Positions 37,202-46,845 of a stretch of DNA of 64,000 nt are shown piece by piece (position 1 is the first letter of the stretch; every line of letters begins with the position of its first letter). The position numbers and the translations under genes were made by a program. Source of the DNA: DASWJZ01 sp963739005 (GTDB lineage: Bacteria; Pseudomonadota; Alphaproteobacteria; Rhizobiales; Afifellaceae); contig CAVTYQ010000007.1 of assembly GCA_963739005.1 (NCBI GenBank), positions 868,001 to 932,000 on the forward strand, given 5' to 3'. The notes under the pieces were generated by a model. The model was not told the origin of the DNA. It made no database searches and saw only the letters and a program-made list of their open reading frames with translations.

Positions 37202-40200
37202 TCATCGGCGATTGGCGCCGACCCGCGCTGCCAGCGGACCGGCGTGACGGCCGCCTCGGGCGGCTTCTTCGAGCACGCCGGCCGGGCCCGTCGCCGAGGA
37301 GCGCGCGAGCCTTTCCACAGCACGCCGGATGGCTTTTGCGGGATTGCCCTGCCAGATCGTGCCTGCATCCGGGACCTCTCCCTTCATCAGGAACGAATCC
37401 GGGTCTATGACGACATCGTCACCGATCCGGACGCCATAGTGGATAAAGGCCCCGGTGCCGAGCGAGCAGCCGTTTCCGACGACAATGTAGTCGGACTTGA
37501 AGACGCCTTCCTCAAGCGAATGTCCCTGGATGGTGACGGCTTCATTAAGGTTGGCGTAGTCGCCGATCGTGATCAGGGTCTTCTCCAGGAACTGCGCGCC
37601 GTCGTCGAATGTCTTGCGGCCGACCTTGACGCCCAAGAGGCGCGAAATGACGTTCTTGAAGGGTGTCCCCTTGAACATCGATTGCAGCGGCAACTCGCAG
37701 AACTTCCAGTGCCGCTCGTGGTCCCAGAAGTAATGATCAAGAACGGGGACCGTGCGCGGCTGGAGCGGCTTGAAGCCGAGGCTCGCGCGCTCCATGAACG
37801 CGAAGAACAAGATCCCCGTAAAGAGGGTCGAGACGCTGAAAAGCGCTAGCGACACCACTCCACCTCGCGGATAAGCGGCGACCGCCGCATAACCAAAGAG
37901 CGTGGTGACGAAGAGGAACAGCCAGCCGCTCAGGAGCCAAGCGACGATCGTCACAAGATTGTGCCAATTCTTGGCCTGGATGCGCGTCTCGCGCGTCGCG
38001 TTCAACGCGCCGGAAAGCTCCAGGTCGCGGCTCACGGCGCGCGGGATCTCGAAGGGGGGCGAGCCGAGGAGCCCGATATTCTCTCGCACCGGGCCGTCTA
38101 TCGGGATCATGACCTTGGTGCCGAGGAGCACGTTCACGCCGGTGTTCCCGTCCCACGGATAGTGGATGTTGTTGCCGAGATAGTTGTGGTCGCCGATCTT
38201 TGTGTGCGAGAGCCGGAACGAGGTCGCCGACATGCTGGCATTCATCATCGACAGCCCGTCCGACACCATGGTCCCGCTGCCGATCTCGCAGAGGAAGGGG
38301 ATATCGTGCTTCTGGTTGGTGCCGAAGTTCGAGCCGGTCTGCTCAACCTTGTTTAGGTTCCAGCCGATCCATTGCAGATAATGGACGATCGCCGAACTGT
38401 CACCAAAGATGAGATTGTAGAAGCGCACGTTGCTGAGCGCGCCGATCAGCCGGAAGACGAAATAGCGCCAGCCGTAGAGCACGTAGGTCTCGTCCCTGGG
38501 AACAAGGCGGCTGAGGAGCCGCGGGATGAGGATCACCGACGCCAGACCAGTGCCAATGGCAACGAGTGAGAGGATGAAGGTGACTAGCCCGAGCACCGCG
38601 CTCGTCGCCATTGGAGGCGTGACGCTCGGGGCAGCGCCGCCGGATGCCTCCGCCGCGAGATTCCACAGATAGGGAGCGAACTTGAGGATGATTGCGAGAA
38701 TGGCCGGCCCGATAAAGATCGCTGGCACAACCGGAAGCAAAGCATAGAGCCAGCGACGGAGCGCCGTGCACCCGCGCGGCTCGATCTTGCAGTAATTGGC
38801 ATTCGTCTCCACTGCCGGCGAGCCGTGAAAGTTCTTGCCGGCAGGCACGCGCTGACCGCGCTGCAGCGATGAGGCATGCCCGAGTTGCGTGCCATCCTCC
38901 ATCGCCGTCCCGATGTCGAGCACAGCTGCTTCGCCGACGAAAGAATTCGCTCCGATGCTGATCGGCGCGACATGGATCATGTTCCCCTGCGCCTTGTAGC
39001 CCACGGCGATGGAATCCTTGCGCAGGATCGTGTTGTCGCCGACGAAAAGAGATCGGTAGTGACCGGAATGATGATCGAGCGAATCAGGCCGTTGCGGCCG
39101 ATCTTCGCGCCGAGCAGGCGAAGATAGAGATTGTGGAGCGGAGCGCCAAGCGCGCCCCATCGGCGCCGTGCGGATGAGAGCCTTTACCAGCCAGAAACGG
39201 AAGTAGCGGAGGCTCCAGACCGGGATCGTCTCTTCCTTCCATCGGCCGATCAGAAGCCACTTCGCGGCGATCGGGAGACGCGGTGAGCCGAAAAGCGCGA
39301 TGGCGAAGGCGAATGAGCCGCACATAGCGCGCCGACATCGGGTTTCGAGCGATACGAAGGCCATTCCAGCGGACGCAGGCGAAGACCCAGAGCCGATGGC
39401 GGCAAAGACGAGTAGTAGAGGCGAGTTGCAGCGCGCCGCAGCCGTAGTATGCGAGATTCGCTCGGGATGTGGAGCGGTTCCCGCTTGGCCTCCGGTTCGG
39501 TCTCGGCACTGCCGGCTGCATCGATTTGGGCGGCGAGCTATTCGACGGTGGGGTGCAGGTAGATGTCCCGTATGGACACATCCGAGAGCCCGCCATTTGC
39601 CTGATCATCCGCGCCGAAGCGCGCCATCAGCAGCGAATGCGCTCCAAGGTCGCTGAAGAAATTGTCGGTCGACGGAGACGCGTTCGATCTTCAGAGCTCG
39701 CCAGCGCCCCAGCGAGCGTCCGCTCCGTCTCCGTGCGCGGTGCGACAAGTTCCGCGGCGAAACCGTAGACGCGCCGTCCCTTCGGCGCCGGAAGGCTCTT
39801 GCGATCGGCCTTGTTGTTCGGCGTCATCGGGATGAGCGGGAGCTCTTCGAGATAGCCCGGGACCATGTAGGTGGGCAGATTCCGCCGCAGCATCTCCGAC
39901 ATGTCGCTCGCGGAAAGTCGTCCGAACCGCGTTCGGGTATAGTAGGCGACGAGCTCCAACGCGCCCGGCTCGGGCTCGAAGGGATTGACCACCGCCTGGG
40001 CGATCTCCGGCACCTCCATCAGCAGCAGCTTCGATCTCGCCGAGCTCGATGCGATAGCCGCGGACCTTGACCTGCGTGTCGATGCGGCCGTTGAAACTCT
40101 ACTCGCCGTCCTCGCTGATGCGGCCGAGGTCGCCGGTGCGGTAGATGCGCCCGATGTGATTGTTGGGAAGGTCAGGAAATCGGGAATGAACTTCTGCCTG

Positions 40201-41323
40201 GTGAGGTCTTCGCGGTTCAGATAGCCGCGGGCGAGCGCGATGCCGGCGATGCCGATCTCGCCGACCTCACCGTCAGGAACGACCTCGTCCTTGTCCTCGG
40301 GGAGAATGACGACCGTATAGGTGGGGAGCGGCACGCCGATGGTCACGGGGCGATCCGGGACCAGCACGCGGAGCGTCGAAGTCACCGAGCATTCCGTCGG
40401 TCCATAGGCATTGAGGATACGCCTGTCCGGCCTGATGCCAGCGGACGACGAGATGGTGCGGCACGGCTTCGCCCGAGAGGAGAGGATCACGCGGACGTCC
40501 GGCAGATCCTGTTCGACAGTGGCCGAGCAGAGTCGGGACGCAGGGAAAGACTGTGACGCGGTGCTTGGAAAGGAATTCGTGCAGATCGGCGCCGAAAAGG
40601 CTCGCTCCGGACTTGCCCGAGATGAGCGTCGCGCCGGCGATCAGCGGCACCCAAAGGTCCTCGACATGGAAGTCGAAGGCGAGCGTCATGCCCTGATAGG
40701 CGCGGTCTCCGACCCCGATCCCGTAGACCTCGCCGGCGACCTTGACGAAGTTGCAGATGCCGGCGTGGTCGATGGCGACGCCCTTCGGCTTGCCCGTCGT
40801 CCCCGAGGTGTAGATGACATAGAGAAGCTGATCCTCGGACGCCGGCGCCTCTTCGGCGCGTTAGCCGGCTCGCCGGCTTCTTGGCGACCGCGTCCGCCAC
40901 TTCATCAAGGAAGATCTTAGGAACGCCGAACTCGGCGAGTTTTTCGCGGAACCGCGACACGGAGACGATCGCATTGACCTCCGCATCCTCCAAAATGAAG
41001 CCGATGCGATCGGTCGGAAAGGCGGCGTCGAACGGGACGTAGGCCGCACCAATCTTCAGCACCGCCAGGAGCGCAACATAGGAATGGACGGATTTGTCGA
41101 ACAGAAGACCGATGCGGTCCCCGGCCTTCAGGCCTTGGTCAAGCAGATAGCGCGCCGCCTGATTTGCGCGATCGTCGAGCTCGCGAAACGTCAGGGAGAC
41201 ATCCTCGGTGATGACCGCCAGATGATCGGCGGGCACCTGGTCGACGCGTTCTTCGAAGTAATGATTGAGCCGCTCGCCCTCTCGCCAGCGCGGCGTATTG
41301 TCGTGCTCCGCGTTCACCAGCAT
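37202..41323 (-). pseudogene. Pls/PosA-family single-module NRPS with membrane C-terminal domain; multiple frame lesions
   Basis: Reconstructed as about 1,370 residues: adenylation domain, carrier domain, then a TIGR02353-type membrane region with hexapeptide-like repeats, as in epsilon-poly-lysine synthetase. The ATG at 41323 follows GGGGGACAGGA. A-domain blocks are IYTSGTTGKPKGV, TLAFDFHVEDLWVPL, NAYGPTECS and RIYRTGDLGR. The carrier motif DNFFSDLGAHSLLMARF has its Ser codon at 39634-39636. The frame shifts near 40855, 40515, 40180, 40030, 39660, 39460, 39340 and 39190-39080, with TAG codons at 40099-40101 and 39538-39540. The last ~1.85 kb (37202 to about 39060) are intact. Such enzymes polymerise a basic amino acid through isopeptide bonds. 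Lesions may be assembly errors or real decay. Confidence 0.82.
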
Positions 41324-41720
41324 TCCTGTCCCCCAATAGCGATTCGGCCGTGCCCCGATCCGCTTTCCTGAGCTTAGCGCCAAGACTGGTCAGATGCCGG
41401 AGAGCTAGCCTGAGACTATACGGCTTTCGTTTCGTGCGGGCCGGAAAAAGGTTTCGACCGGTTGGTGAAGTATTTCAAACAGAGCACGCGCCGGGAAGCG
41501 AAAATTCGGCGGGAGCGCGGCGTCGCCGCGCGGGAAATGCCGCCCTACCCTATCGCATCCGGACTCTCACCGCCGGAAACACTCGCGAGCGGCGACGCAA
41601 AACGAACGCGGGGCCGGCGAAACAACTTTCCGTCTCCCGCGCAATCAAGCGCGAAAGGAACCACGGTAGAGGTCGCTGATAAGCTGGCGGGCTTTTGGCC
41701 CGACTAGGGAGAGGCACCAG
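41324..41720. other. 397-bp divergent intergenic region (Pls-like gene / PPTase)
   Basis: No gene seen. It must hold both divergent promoters. A 17-base motif, CGGCGAAACAACTTTCC, at 41615-41631 recurs with one change upstream of the BA14K-type gene at 52871-52887. A CGGGC-TTTT-GGCCCG-like hairpin lies at about 41690-41703, just ahead of the PPTase ribosome site AGGGAGAGG (41707-41715). Base composition is slightly less GC-rich than the coding flanks. Confidence 0.5.
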
Positions 41721-42551
41721 ATGAGCACGCTGCAAGCGAGGGCTGAGTTTCCGTCGTCCACCATGGGCGGGCGGCAGATTCCGGTCGGCCGGCCGGCCGA
41801 GCCGATCGCGCGGTCGCATCCGACGCTCCGCCGCATGCCGCCGCTCAGCGCGCGCACGGGCACGACCCCCGCCAGCATCGAGGCCGAGACCTCGACATCG
41901 ATCCATTTCGCTTCCGTCGACGCCGTCCAGCGCGCGCTCTCAACCCGCGTAACCCTCGACGCCGTCGAGACCGCGTGCGCAGCAAGCTACCGGCGGCCGG
42001 CGGACCGCGAGCGCTATCTCGCGGCGCGGATGCTGCTCAGGCATGCGCTTTCCAAGGTTGTCGACGGCAAGGTCGCGCCGGAGGACTGGCGCTACCACGA
42101 GGGGCCGCACGGCAAGCCGATGATGGCGGACGGGCTCCCGGCGCTCCAGTTCAACGTCTCGCATTCCGGCAATTGCGTCGCGGTCGCCGTCGGCAGAGGC
42201 GATCCGATCGGCATCGACATCGAATGCGCGCGGCCGGACGAGAACCCGGGAATCATCGAAGAGGTGCTGAGCGAAGGCGAGCGCTGGCGCATGCGCGACT
42301 GCCCGGAAAGCCAGCGCTGGAACCAGTTCGTGCGGCTGTGGACGGCGAAGGAAGCCTGCGCCAAGGCGCTCGGTGAAGGGCTATCGCTGGATTTTTCGAC
42401 GATCGACGTTCAGCTCGACCCGCTCCGCGTCCGCCTGCTCTATCCGCCGATGGACGTCGCGGCGAATTTCGACGTCGCGTCGACCACGCTCACGAAGGAC
42501 GGCAAGCCGTACTCGCTGACGGTCGCAAGGCTCGTCGGAGCGCGTGCCTGA
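41721..42551 (+). CDS. 4'-phosphopantetheinyl transferase (Sfp type)
   Basis: A 276-residue Sfp-type phosphopantetheinyl transferase. The core motifs are PLQ/FNVSHSGNCVAVAVG, PIGIDIECARPDE (Mg-binding Asp-x-Glu) and RLWTAKEACAKALGEGL (the W-x-x-K-E-A motif). The first ~65 residues are a Pro/Arg-rich, probably flexible extension, and the start could be internal. It transfers phosphopantetheine from CoA to carrier-protein Ser. Lying back-to-back with the Pls-like synthetase, whose carrier domain has a Ser in DLGAHSLL, it is the obvious activator. The gene itself is intact. Confidence 0.9.
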   Translation: MSTLQARAEFPSSTMGGRQIPVGRPAEPIARSHPTLRRMPPLSARTGTTPASIEAETSTSIHFASVDAVQRALSTRVTLDAVETACAASYRRPADRERYLAARMLLRHALSKVVDGKVAPEDWRYHEGPHGKPMMADGLPALQFNVSHSGNCVAVAVGRGDPIGIDIECARPDENPGIIEEVLSEGERWRMRDCPESQRWNQFVRLWTAKEACAKALGEGLSLDFSTIDVQLDPLRVRLLYPPMDVAANFDVASTTLTKDGKPYSLTVARLVGARA

Positions 42552-42607
42552 GCCATTTGCGAGGCTGCCGCATGGCGGTGAGCAGGGACATGATGTCTTG
42601 AAGCGAT

Positions 42608-42683
<76 letters not shown>

Positions 42684-42795
42684 TGGTCGCCGGCGGCTTT
42701 ATAGGGATGCGCTTCGGTGTCCGCAACCCGCGCATCCGCATCTGGCGCGGTCCGCACGGGGCCGCGGGCCGCCGCGGCGCTTCGAGGAGCCCGTC

Positions 42796-44261
42796 TTGGC
42801 CGCACCGCCCGTCCTGAAATCCCGCATCGCCGGCGCCGACCGAGCGCCGGAGAACGGCCCGCGCTTTCCCGACATCGACCCCGCGACCGGCGAGACGCTC
42901 TACGAGGTCGCGGCGGCGGATGCGGGGCTCGTCGACGAGGCGGTGGCCGCGGCGCGGGGGGGCAGCGGGAATGGGTTGCCCTCCCCGCCGCCGAGCGCGG
43001 CCGGGTCCTGAACCGCGTCGCGGCGATCCTGCGCGAGCGGAAGATGGAACTCGCCCGCCTTGAGGTGTTGGATACCGGCAAGCCGATCCAGGAAGCGCCG
43101 GAAGCCGATATCGGCTCGGCGGCCGACTGCTTCGAGTTCTTCGCCGGGCTGACGCAGGCGATCCACGGCGAGCACATACCCTTCGGCGAAAGCGCCTTCG
43201 CCTATACGCGGCGCGAGCCGCTCGGCGTCTGCGCCGGGATCGGCGCGTGGAACTACCCAATCCAGATCGCGAGCTGGAAAACGGCGCCGGCGCTCGCCGC
43301 CGGCAACGCCATGATCTTCAAGCCGAGCGAGCTCACGCCGGTCACCGCGATCGCGCTTGCGAAGATCGTCGAAGAGGCGGGCGCCCCGAAGGGCCTCCTC
43401 TCCGTGGTGCTCGGAACCGGTGAGATCGGCGCGGCGCTTGCGACGCATCCGGGGATCGCAAAAATCTCGCTCACCGGCTCGGTGCCGACGGGAAAACGCG
43501 TCATGGCGGCCGCGGCGGGGACGCTGAAGCACGTCACCATGGAACTCGGCGGCAAGTCGGCACTCATCGTCTTCGCCGACGCCGACCTCGACGATGCGGT
43601 CTCCGCCGCGATCCTCGGCAACTTCTATACGCAGGGCGAGATCTGCTCGAACGGCACGCGCGTCTTCGTGGAGAACCGCGTGCGCGCCGCCTTCGTAGAG
43701 AAGCTCGTCGCGCGAACAGGCAAGATCAAGGTCGGCGACCCGCTCGATCCGAAGACGCAGATGGGGCCGCTCATCTCCGCAGCGCATCTTGAGAAGGTGC
43801 TCTCCTACGTGGCGCGCGGTGAGGCGGACGGCGCGAAGCTCTTGACCGGCGGACGGCGGCTCACCGAAGGCGCGCTTGCACGCGGGAATTTCATGAGCCC
43901 GGCGGTCTTCGACGCCTGCGGCGACGACATGGGGATCGTCACCGAGGAGGTGTTCGGACCGCTCCTCTCCGTGCTCCCCTTCGAAGACGAGACGGAGGTG
44001 GTGGCGCGCGCCAACGATACGCCGTTCGGGCTCGCCGCCGGCCTGATGACGCGCGACCTCGCACGCGCGCATCGCGTGGCCGCCGCGCTCGAGGCGGGAA
44101 TCGTGTGGATCAACAGCTACAACCTGACGCCGGTCGCCATGCCCTTCGGCGGATCGAAGCAGTCGGGGCTCGGACGCGAGAACGGGCTCGCCGCGCTCGA
44201 CTTCTACTCGGAGCGCAAAAGCGTCTATGTGAACCTCGGGCGCGTGGAGGCGCCCTACTAG
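42796..44261 (+). CDS. betB: Betaine-aldehyde dehydrogenase-like ALDH, frameshifted near N-terminus
   Basis: About 488 residues when reconstructed, starting at TTG after GAGGAG. The frame breaks at about 42955-42965 in a run of seven Gs; removing one G restores AARGAQREWVALPAAERGRV. The remainder is intact: GAWNYPIQIASWKTAPALAA, FTGSVPTGKR-like SLTGSVPTGKRVM, MELGGKSALIVF (catalytic Glu), GEICSNGTRVFV (catalytic Cys) and FGLAAGLMTRD. The sequence is closest to BetB, oxidising betaine aldehyde to glycine betaine with NAD(P)+, though other amino-aldehydes are possible. It lies next to an MscS channel, hinting at osmotic stress. The shift is likely a homopolymer error. Confidence 0.82.
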
Positions 44262-44322
44262 CGGGATCGCCGCACCTTGCAACAGCGCTGATAGGAGCGT
44301 GCTGAGCAGCGGAGACTGAAAA

Positions 44323-45207
44323 ATGGACGTGAACCTTTCGGAGGCAACCACCCAGCTTGGCGCCGTCGGCGCGATGCTGTGGGCCTGGGCGATCGGCTTT
44401 CTGCCGCGGCTCGGCGCGGCGCTCCTGCTCCTCATCGTGGGGTTCGTGCTTGCCGACTGGATCGCGCGCGCCGTGCGCAGCGCGCTGCACCGGACGCATC
44501 GAGTCGATAACACCGTGGTTCCGGTGGCCGGCGCGGCAGCGCGCTACACCGTCCTCATCGTCGTCCTCATCGCCGCGCTCGGGCAGCTCGGCGTGCAGAC
44601 GACGTCGCTTCTCGCCGTGCTCGGCGCCGCCGGCCTCGCGATCGGCCTTGCGCTGCAGGGCACGCTCTCGAACGTCGCCGCCGGCATCATGCTCCTGTGG
44701 CTCAGGCCCTTCGGCATCGGCGACTACATCGAAACGAGCAGCGTCGCCGGCACCGTGAACGAGCTCGGGCTCTTCTGCACGCGGATGACGAGCTGGGACG
44801 GAGTCTTCAAGTTCGTTCCGAACTCGGAGCTGTGGAACACCACGCTCACCAACTACACCCGCAACCCGACGCGGCTCGTGCTGATACCGTTCGGCATCGC
44901 ATACGAGGACGACGTCGCCACCGGACGGCGCGTGCTCCGCGAGATGGCGGCGGCGCACCCGAACGTCTTGAAGGAGCCGCCGCCGGTTGTCGTGCCGCTA
45001 TCGCTCGCGGATAGCGCCGTCGTGCTGCAGCTCCGCGCCTGGGCGCCGACCCGCGTGTTCTGGGACACGCAATGGGATTTGACGGAAACCGGCAAGAAAC
45101 GCCTCGAGGAAGCCGGGATCACGATCCCCTTCCCGCAACGCGTCGTCCACGTCGTCGGGGCGGGCGGCGACGCGCCGGTCGAACCGGCGAAACTCAAGAC
45201 GCAATAA
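44323..45207 (+). CDS. Small-conductance mechanosensitive channel (MscS family)
   Basis: A 294-residue inner-membrane protein with three transmembrane helices (about 18-50, 70-90, 95-125). The pore-lining TM3 reads LLAVLGAAGLAIGLALQGTL, with the Gly/Ala spacing typical of MscS, followed by LSNVAAGIMLLWLRPFGIGD, the family signature. The beta domain has VNELGLFCTRMTSWDGVFKF and PNSELWNTTLTNYTRNPTR. It opens under membrane tension to release solutes after osmotic downshift. It follows the aldehyde dehydrogenase by 61 bp and ends at a strong bidirectional terminator. Confidence 0.93.
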   Translation: MDVNLSEATTQLGAVGAMLWAWAIGFLPRLGAALLLLIVGFVLADWIARAVRSALHRTHRVDNTVVPVAGAAARYTVLIVVLIAALGQLGVQTTSLLAVLGAAGLAIGLALQGTLSNVAAGIMLLWLRPFGIGDYIETSSVAGTVNELGLFCTRMTSWDGVFKFVPNSELWNTTLTNYTRNPTRLVLIPFGIAYEDDVATGRRVLREMAAAHPNVLKEPPPVVVPLSLADSAVVLQLRAWAPTRVFWDTQWDLTETGKKRLEEAGITIPFPQRVVHVVGAGGDAPVEPAKLKTQ

Positions 45208-45230
45208 GGGCGGCGCTAAGCGCCGCCCTT
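45206..45230. terminator. Strong bidirectional terminator
   Basis: A perfect 11-bp inverted repeat AAGGGCGGCGC-TAA-GCGCCGCCCTT spans the 36 bp between the convergent mscS-type gene (+) and the secreted-repeat gene (-). It overlaps the mscS stop codon. In both directions the arm ends in TT, but there is no long T-run. Confidence 0.8.
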
Positions 45231-45243
45231 GCAAGGCTGGGTG

Positions 45244-45627
45244 CTACTCGGCCTTGGCGACGTGCCAGGTTCCGTTGGCCTTGCCCTCGCCGGTCATGTC
45301 GCCCGGCTTTTTGTCTTGGATGAAGGTGTAGAGCGGCTTGCCATCATAGGCCCACTGCTTGGAGCCGTCCGTGCGGTCGATGACCGTCCAATCGCCCGTG
45401 GCCATGGCGTCCGCCGCAGCCGTGAAGGGTGGCCAGTTTACCGCGCACTGGTCATAGCAGTTGGATTTGCCCATCTCGTCCTTGTCGAAGGTGTAGAGCG
45501 TCATGTCCTTCGAGTCGGAGTAGATCTTGCCCATGCTGGAATCCATCACCATCGCGGGCTCGGCCGCGAAGGAAAGGCTCGCGGAAAGCGCGAGAAGGGC
45601 GGCTGAAACGCCGACGACCATACGCAT
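45244..45627 (-). CDS. Secreted YxFxxD-motif protein (Lipoprotein_15 / COG4315)
   Basis: A 127-residue exported protein with signal peptide ~1-21 (VVGVSAALLALSASLSFA). The mature part has the repeated motif of this family: MTLYTFDKDEMGKSNCYDQC and YDGKPLYTFIQDKKPGD, plus the short Cys-x3-Cys block and NWPPF. No lipobox Cys is seen at the cleavage site, so it is probably soluble in the periplasm. The family is common in proteobacteria but of unknown function; two Cys may form a disulphide. Confidence 0.88.
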   Translation of the reverse strand: MRMVVGVSAALLALSASLSFAAEPAMVMDSSMGKIYSDSKDMTLYTFDKDEMGKSNCYDQCAVNWPPFTAAADAMATGDWTVIDRTDGSKQWAYDGKPLYTFIQDKKPGDMTGEGKANGTWHVAKAE

Positions 45628-45786
45628 AGAGAATTCCTCCTGAACGGATCTGACAACGCCTCGCCGCGCCCGCCGCGTCCGTTACCGCGACAATCAGGCC
45701 GGCGGTCGCATCCTGCGCCTGCACGACGCGTCAGTGCCAATCACGGCGGGTGACAAGTTCGTCAGCGCGGCGCCCGGGAGCCGCGC

Positions 45787-46800
45787 CTATTGCGCCTCCG
45801 CTGCAGCACGGCAATCGTCGACGATCGTGAAGTAGCGCATCTCCTGCTCCACGCTCATCTTCTGGCGCATCAGGTCGCCCCAAATGCCTTCCTGCTGCGC
45901 GCGCGCAGCGGCGCAGGCGCAGGTTTTCTCACAGATGTCCGCCTCCACCTCTGATTCGGCGCAGTTGGCGGCGCAGCTCTCACGGTAGGCCGGCTCAAAA
46001 CCGAGGAGATCGGGGGGATAAACCTGCGCGGCGAGATCGACGAGGCCGAAGAGGATCGGCTGGTGGAGAAGGTAGATCAGCAGGGTGTGGCGGCCGACGA
46101 AAAGGAGCGCGCTCGGCACCCTTATCCTGTCCCAGGCGGAGAGCCGACCGAGGCCGAGGCGCGGCCAGAGGCGCGCCACCGCGATCCCGGCAAGCACGAC
46201 CCCGAACCAGGGAAAGAGCGGCACGAAGTCGTTCGACCGCGGCAGCGTGGTGGAAAGCCCTATCCAGACGAGGGCGGGATGGTCGAAGAGCTGCCCGGCG
46301 AAGAGCGTGGGCGCCGCGAACGAAAAGACGGCCGCGGCAAGCGTGACCGCGACAGGCAGGCGCACGAAAGCAAGCCCGAGCACGCTTGCGACCGCGATGT
46401 GATGCAGGATGCCGAAGAAAATGTAGCTGTCGCGAAACGTGAACCACGTCACGACGGTGATGGCCGCCGCGCTTGCGGCGACGACGGCGAGACGGCGCAG
46501 GAAGCGGCGCCAATCGAATCCCTTGCGCTCTGCAAGGACGAGGCTCACCCCGACAATGAAAAGAAACGTCCCGGCGACCGTGCGCGCAAAGAGCCGCCAG
46601 CCGATGGCGCCCTCGACGTCGGTGGTCAGGAAGCCGAAGTAACGAAGGTCCCAGGAGAAGTGATAGACGACCATCGCCAAAACGGCGATGCCGCGCATCG
46701 CGTCGACGAGCGGCATCCGCACGCCACGTGCGGGCGCCCGCGCGGCATCCTCCGCTTCGGTAGGTCGCGCCCCGGCGCGATTGAAGGGGAGGTTCGGCAT
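45787..46800 (-). CDS. DUF1624 membrane protein (heparan-alpha-glucosaminide N-acetyltransferase-like) with Cys-rich tail
   Basis: A 337-residue integral membrane protein. DAMRGIAVLAMVVYHFSWDL is the DUF1624/YeiB-like first helix with the D-x-x-R-G motif. About seven hydrophobic helices follow, including RHTLLIYLLHQPILFGLVDL near the end of the core, where the conserved His-Gln-Pro lies. It may transfer acetyl or acyl groups across the membrane to glycans. Beyond the last helix there is a ~70-residue tail with a C-x3-C ... C-x3-C-x-C pattern (ESCAANCAES ... ICEKTCACAA). It diverges from the amine-oxidase-like gene, with 45 bp between. Confidence 0.82.
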   Translation of the reverse strand: MPNLPFNRAGARPTEAEDAARAPARGVRMPLVDAMRGIAVLAMVVYHFSWDLRYFGFLTTDVEGAIGWRLFARTVAGTFLFIVGVSLVLAERKGFDWRRFLRRLAVVAASAAAITVVTWFTFRDSYIFFGILHHIAVASVLGLAFVRLPVAVTLAAAVFSFAAPTLFAGQLFDHPALVWIGLSTTLPRSNDFVPLFPWFGVVLAGIAVARLWPRLGLGRLSAWDRIRVPSALLFVGRHTLLIYLLHQPILFGLVDLAAQVYPPDLLGFEPAYRESCAANCAESEVEADICEKTCACAAARAQQEGIWGDLMRQKMSVEQEMRYFTIVDDCRAAAEAQ

Positions 46801-46845
46801 GCTATGGTCTAGGCCCTAGCATACGATACCGCTCGGACGCGAATC

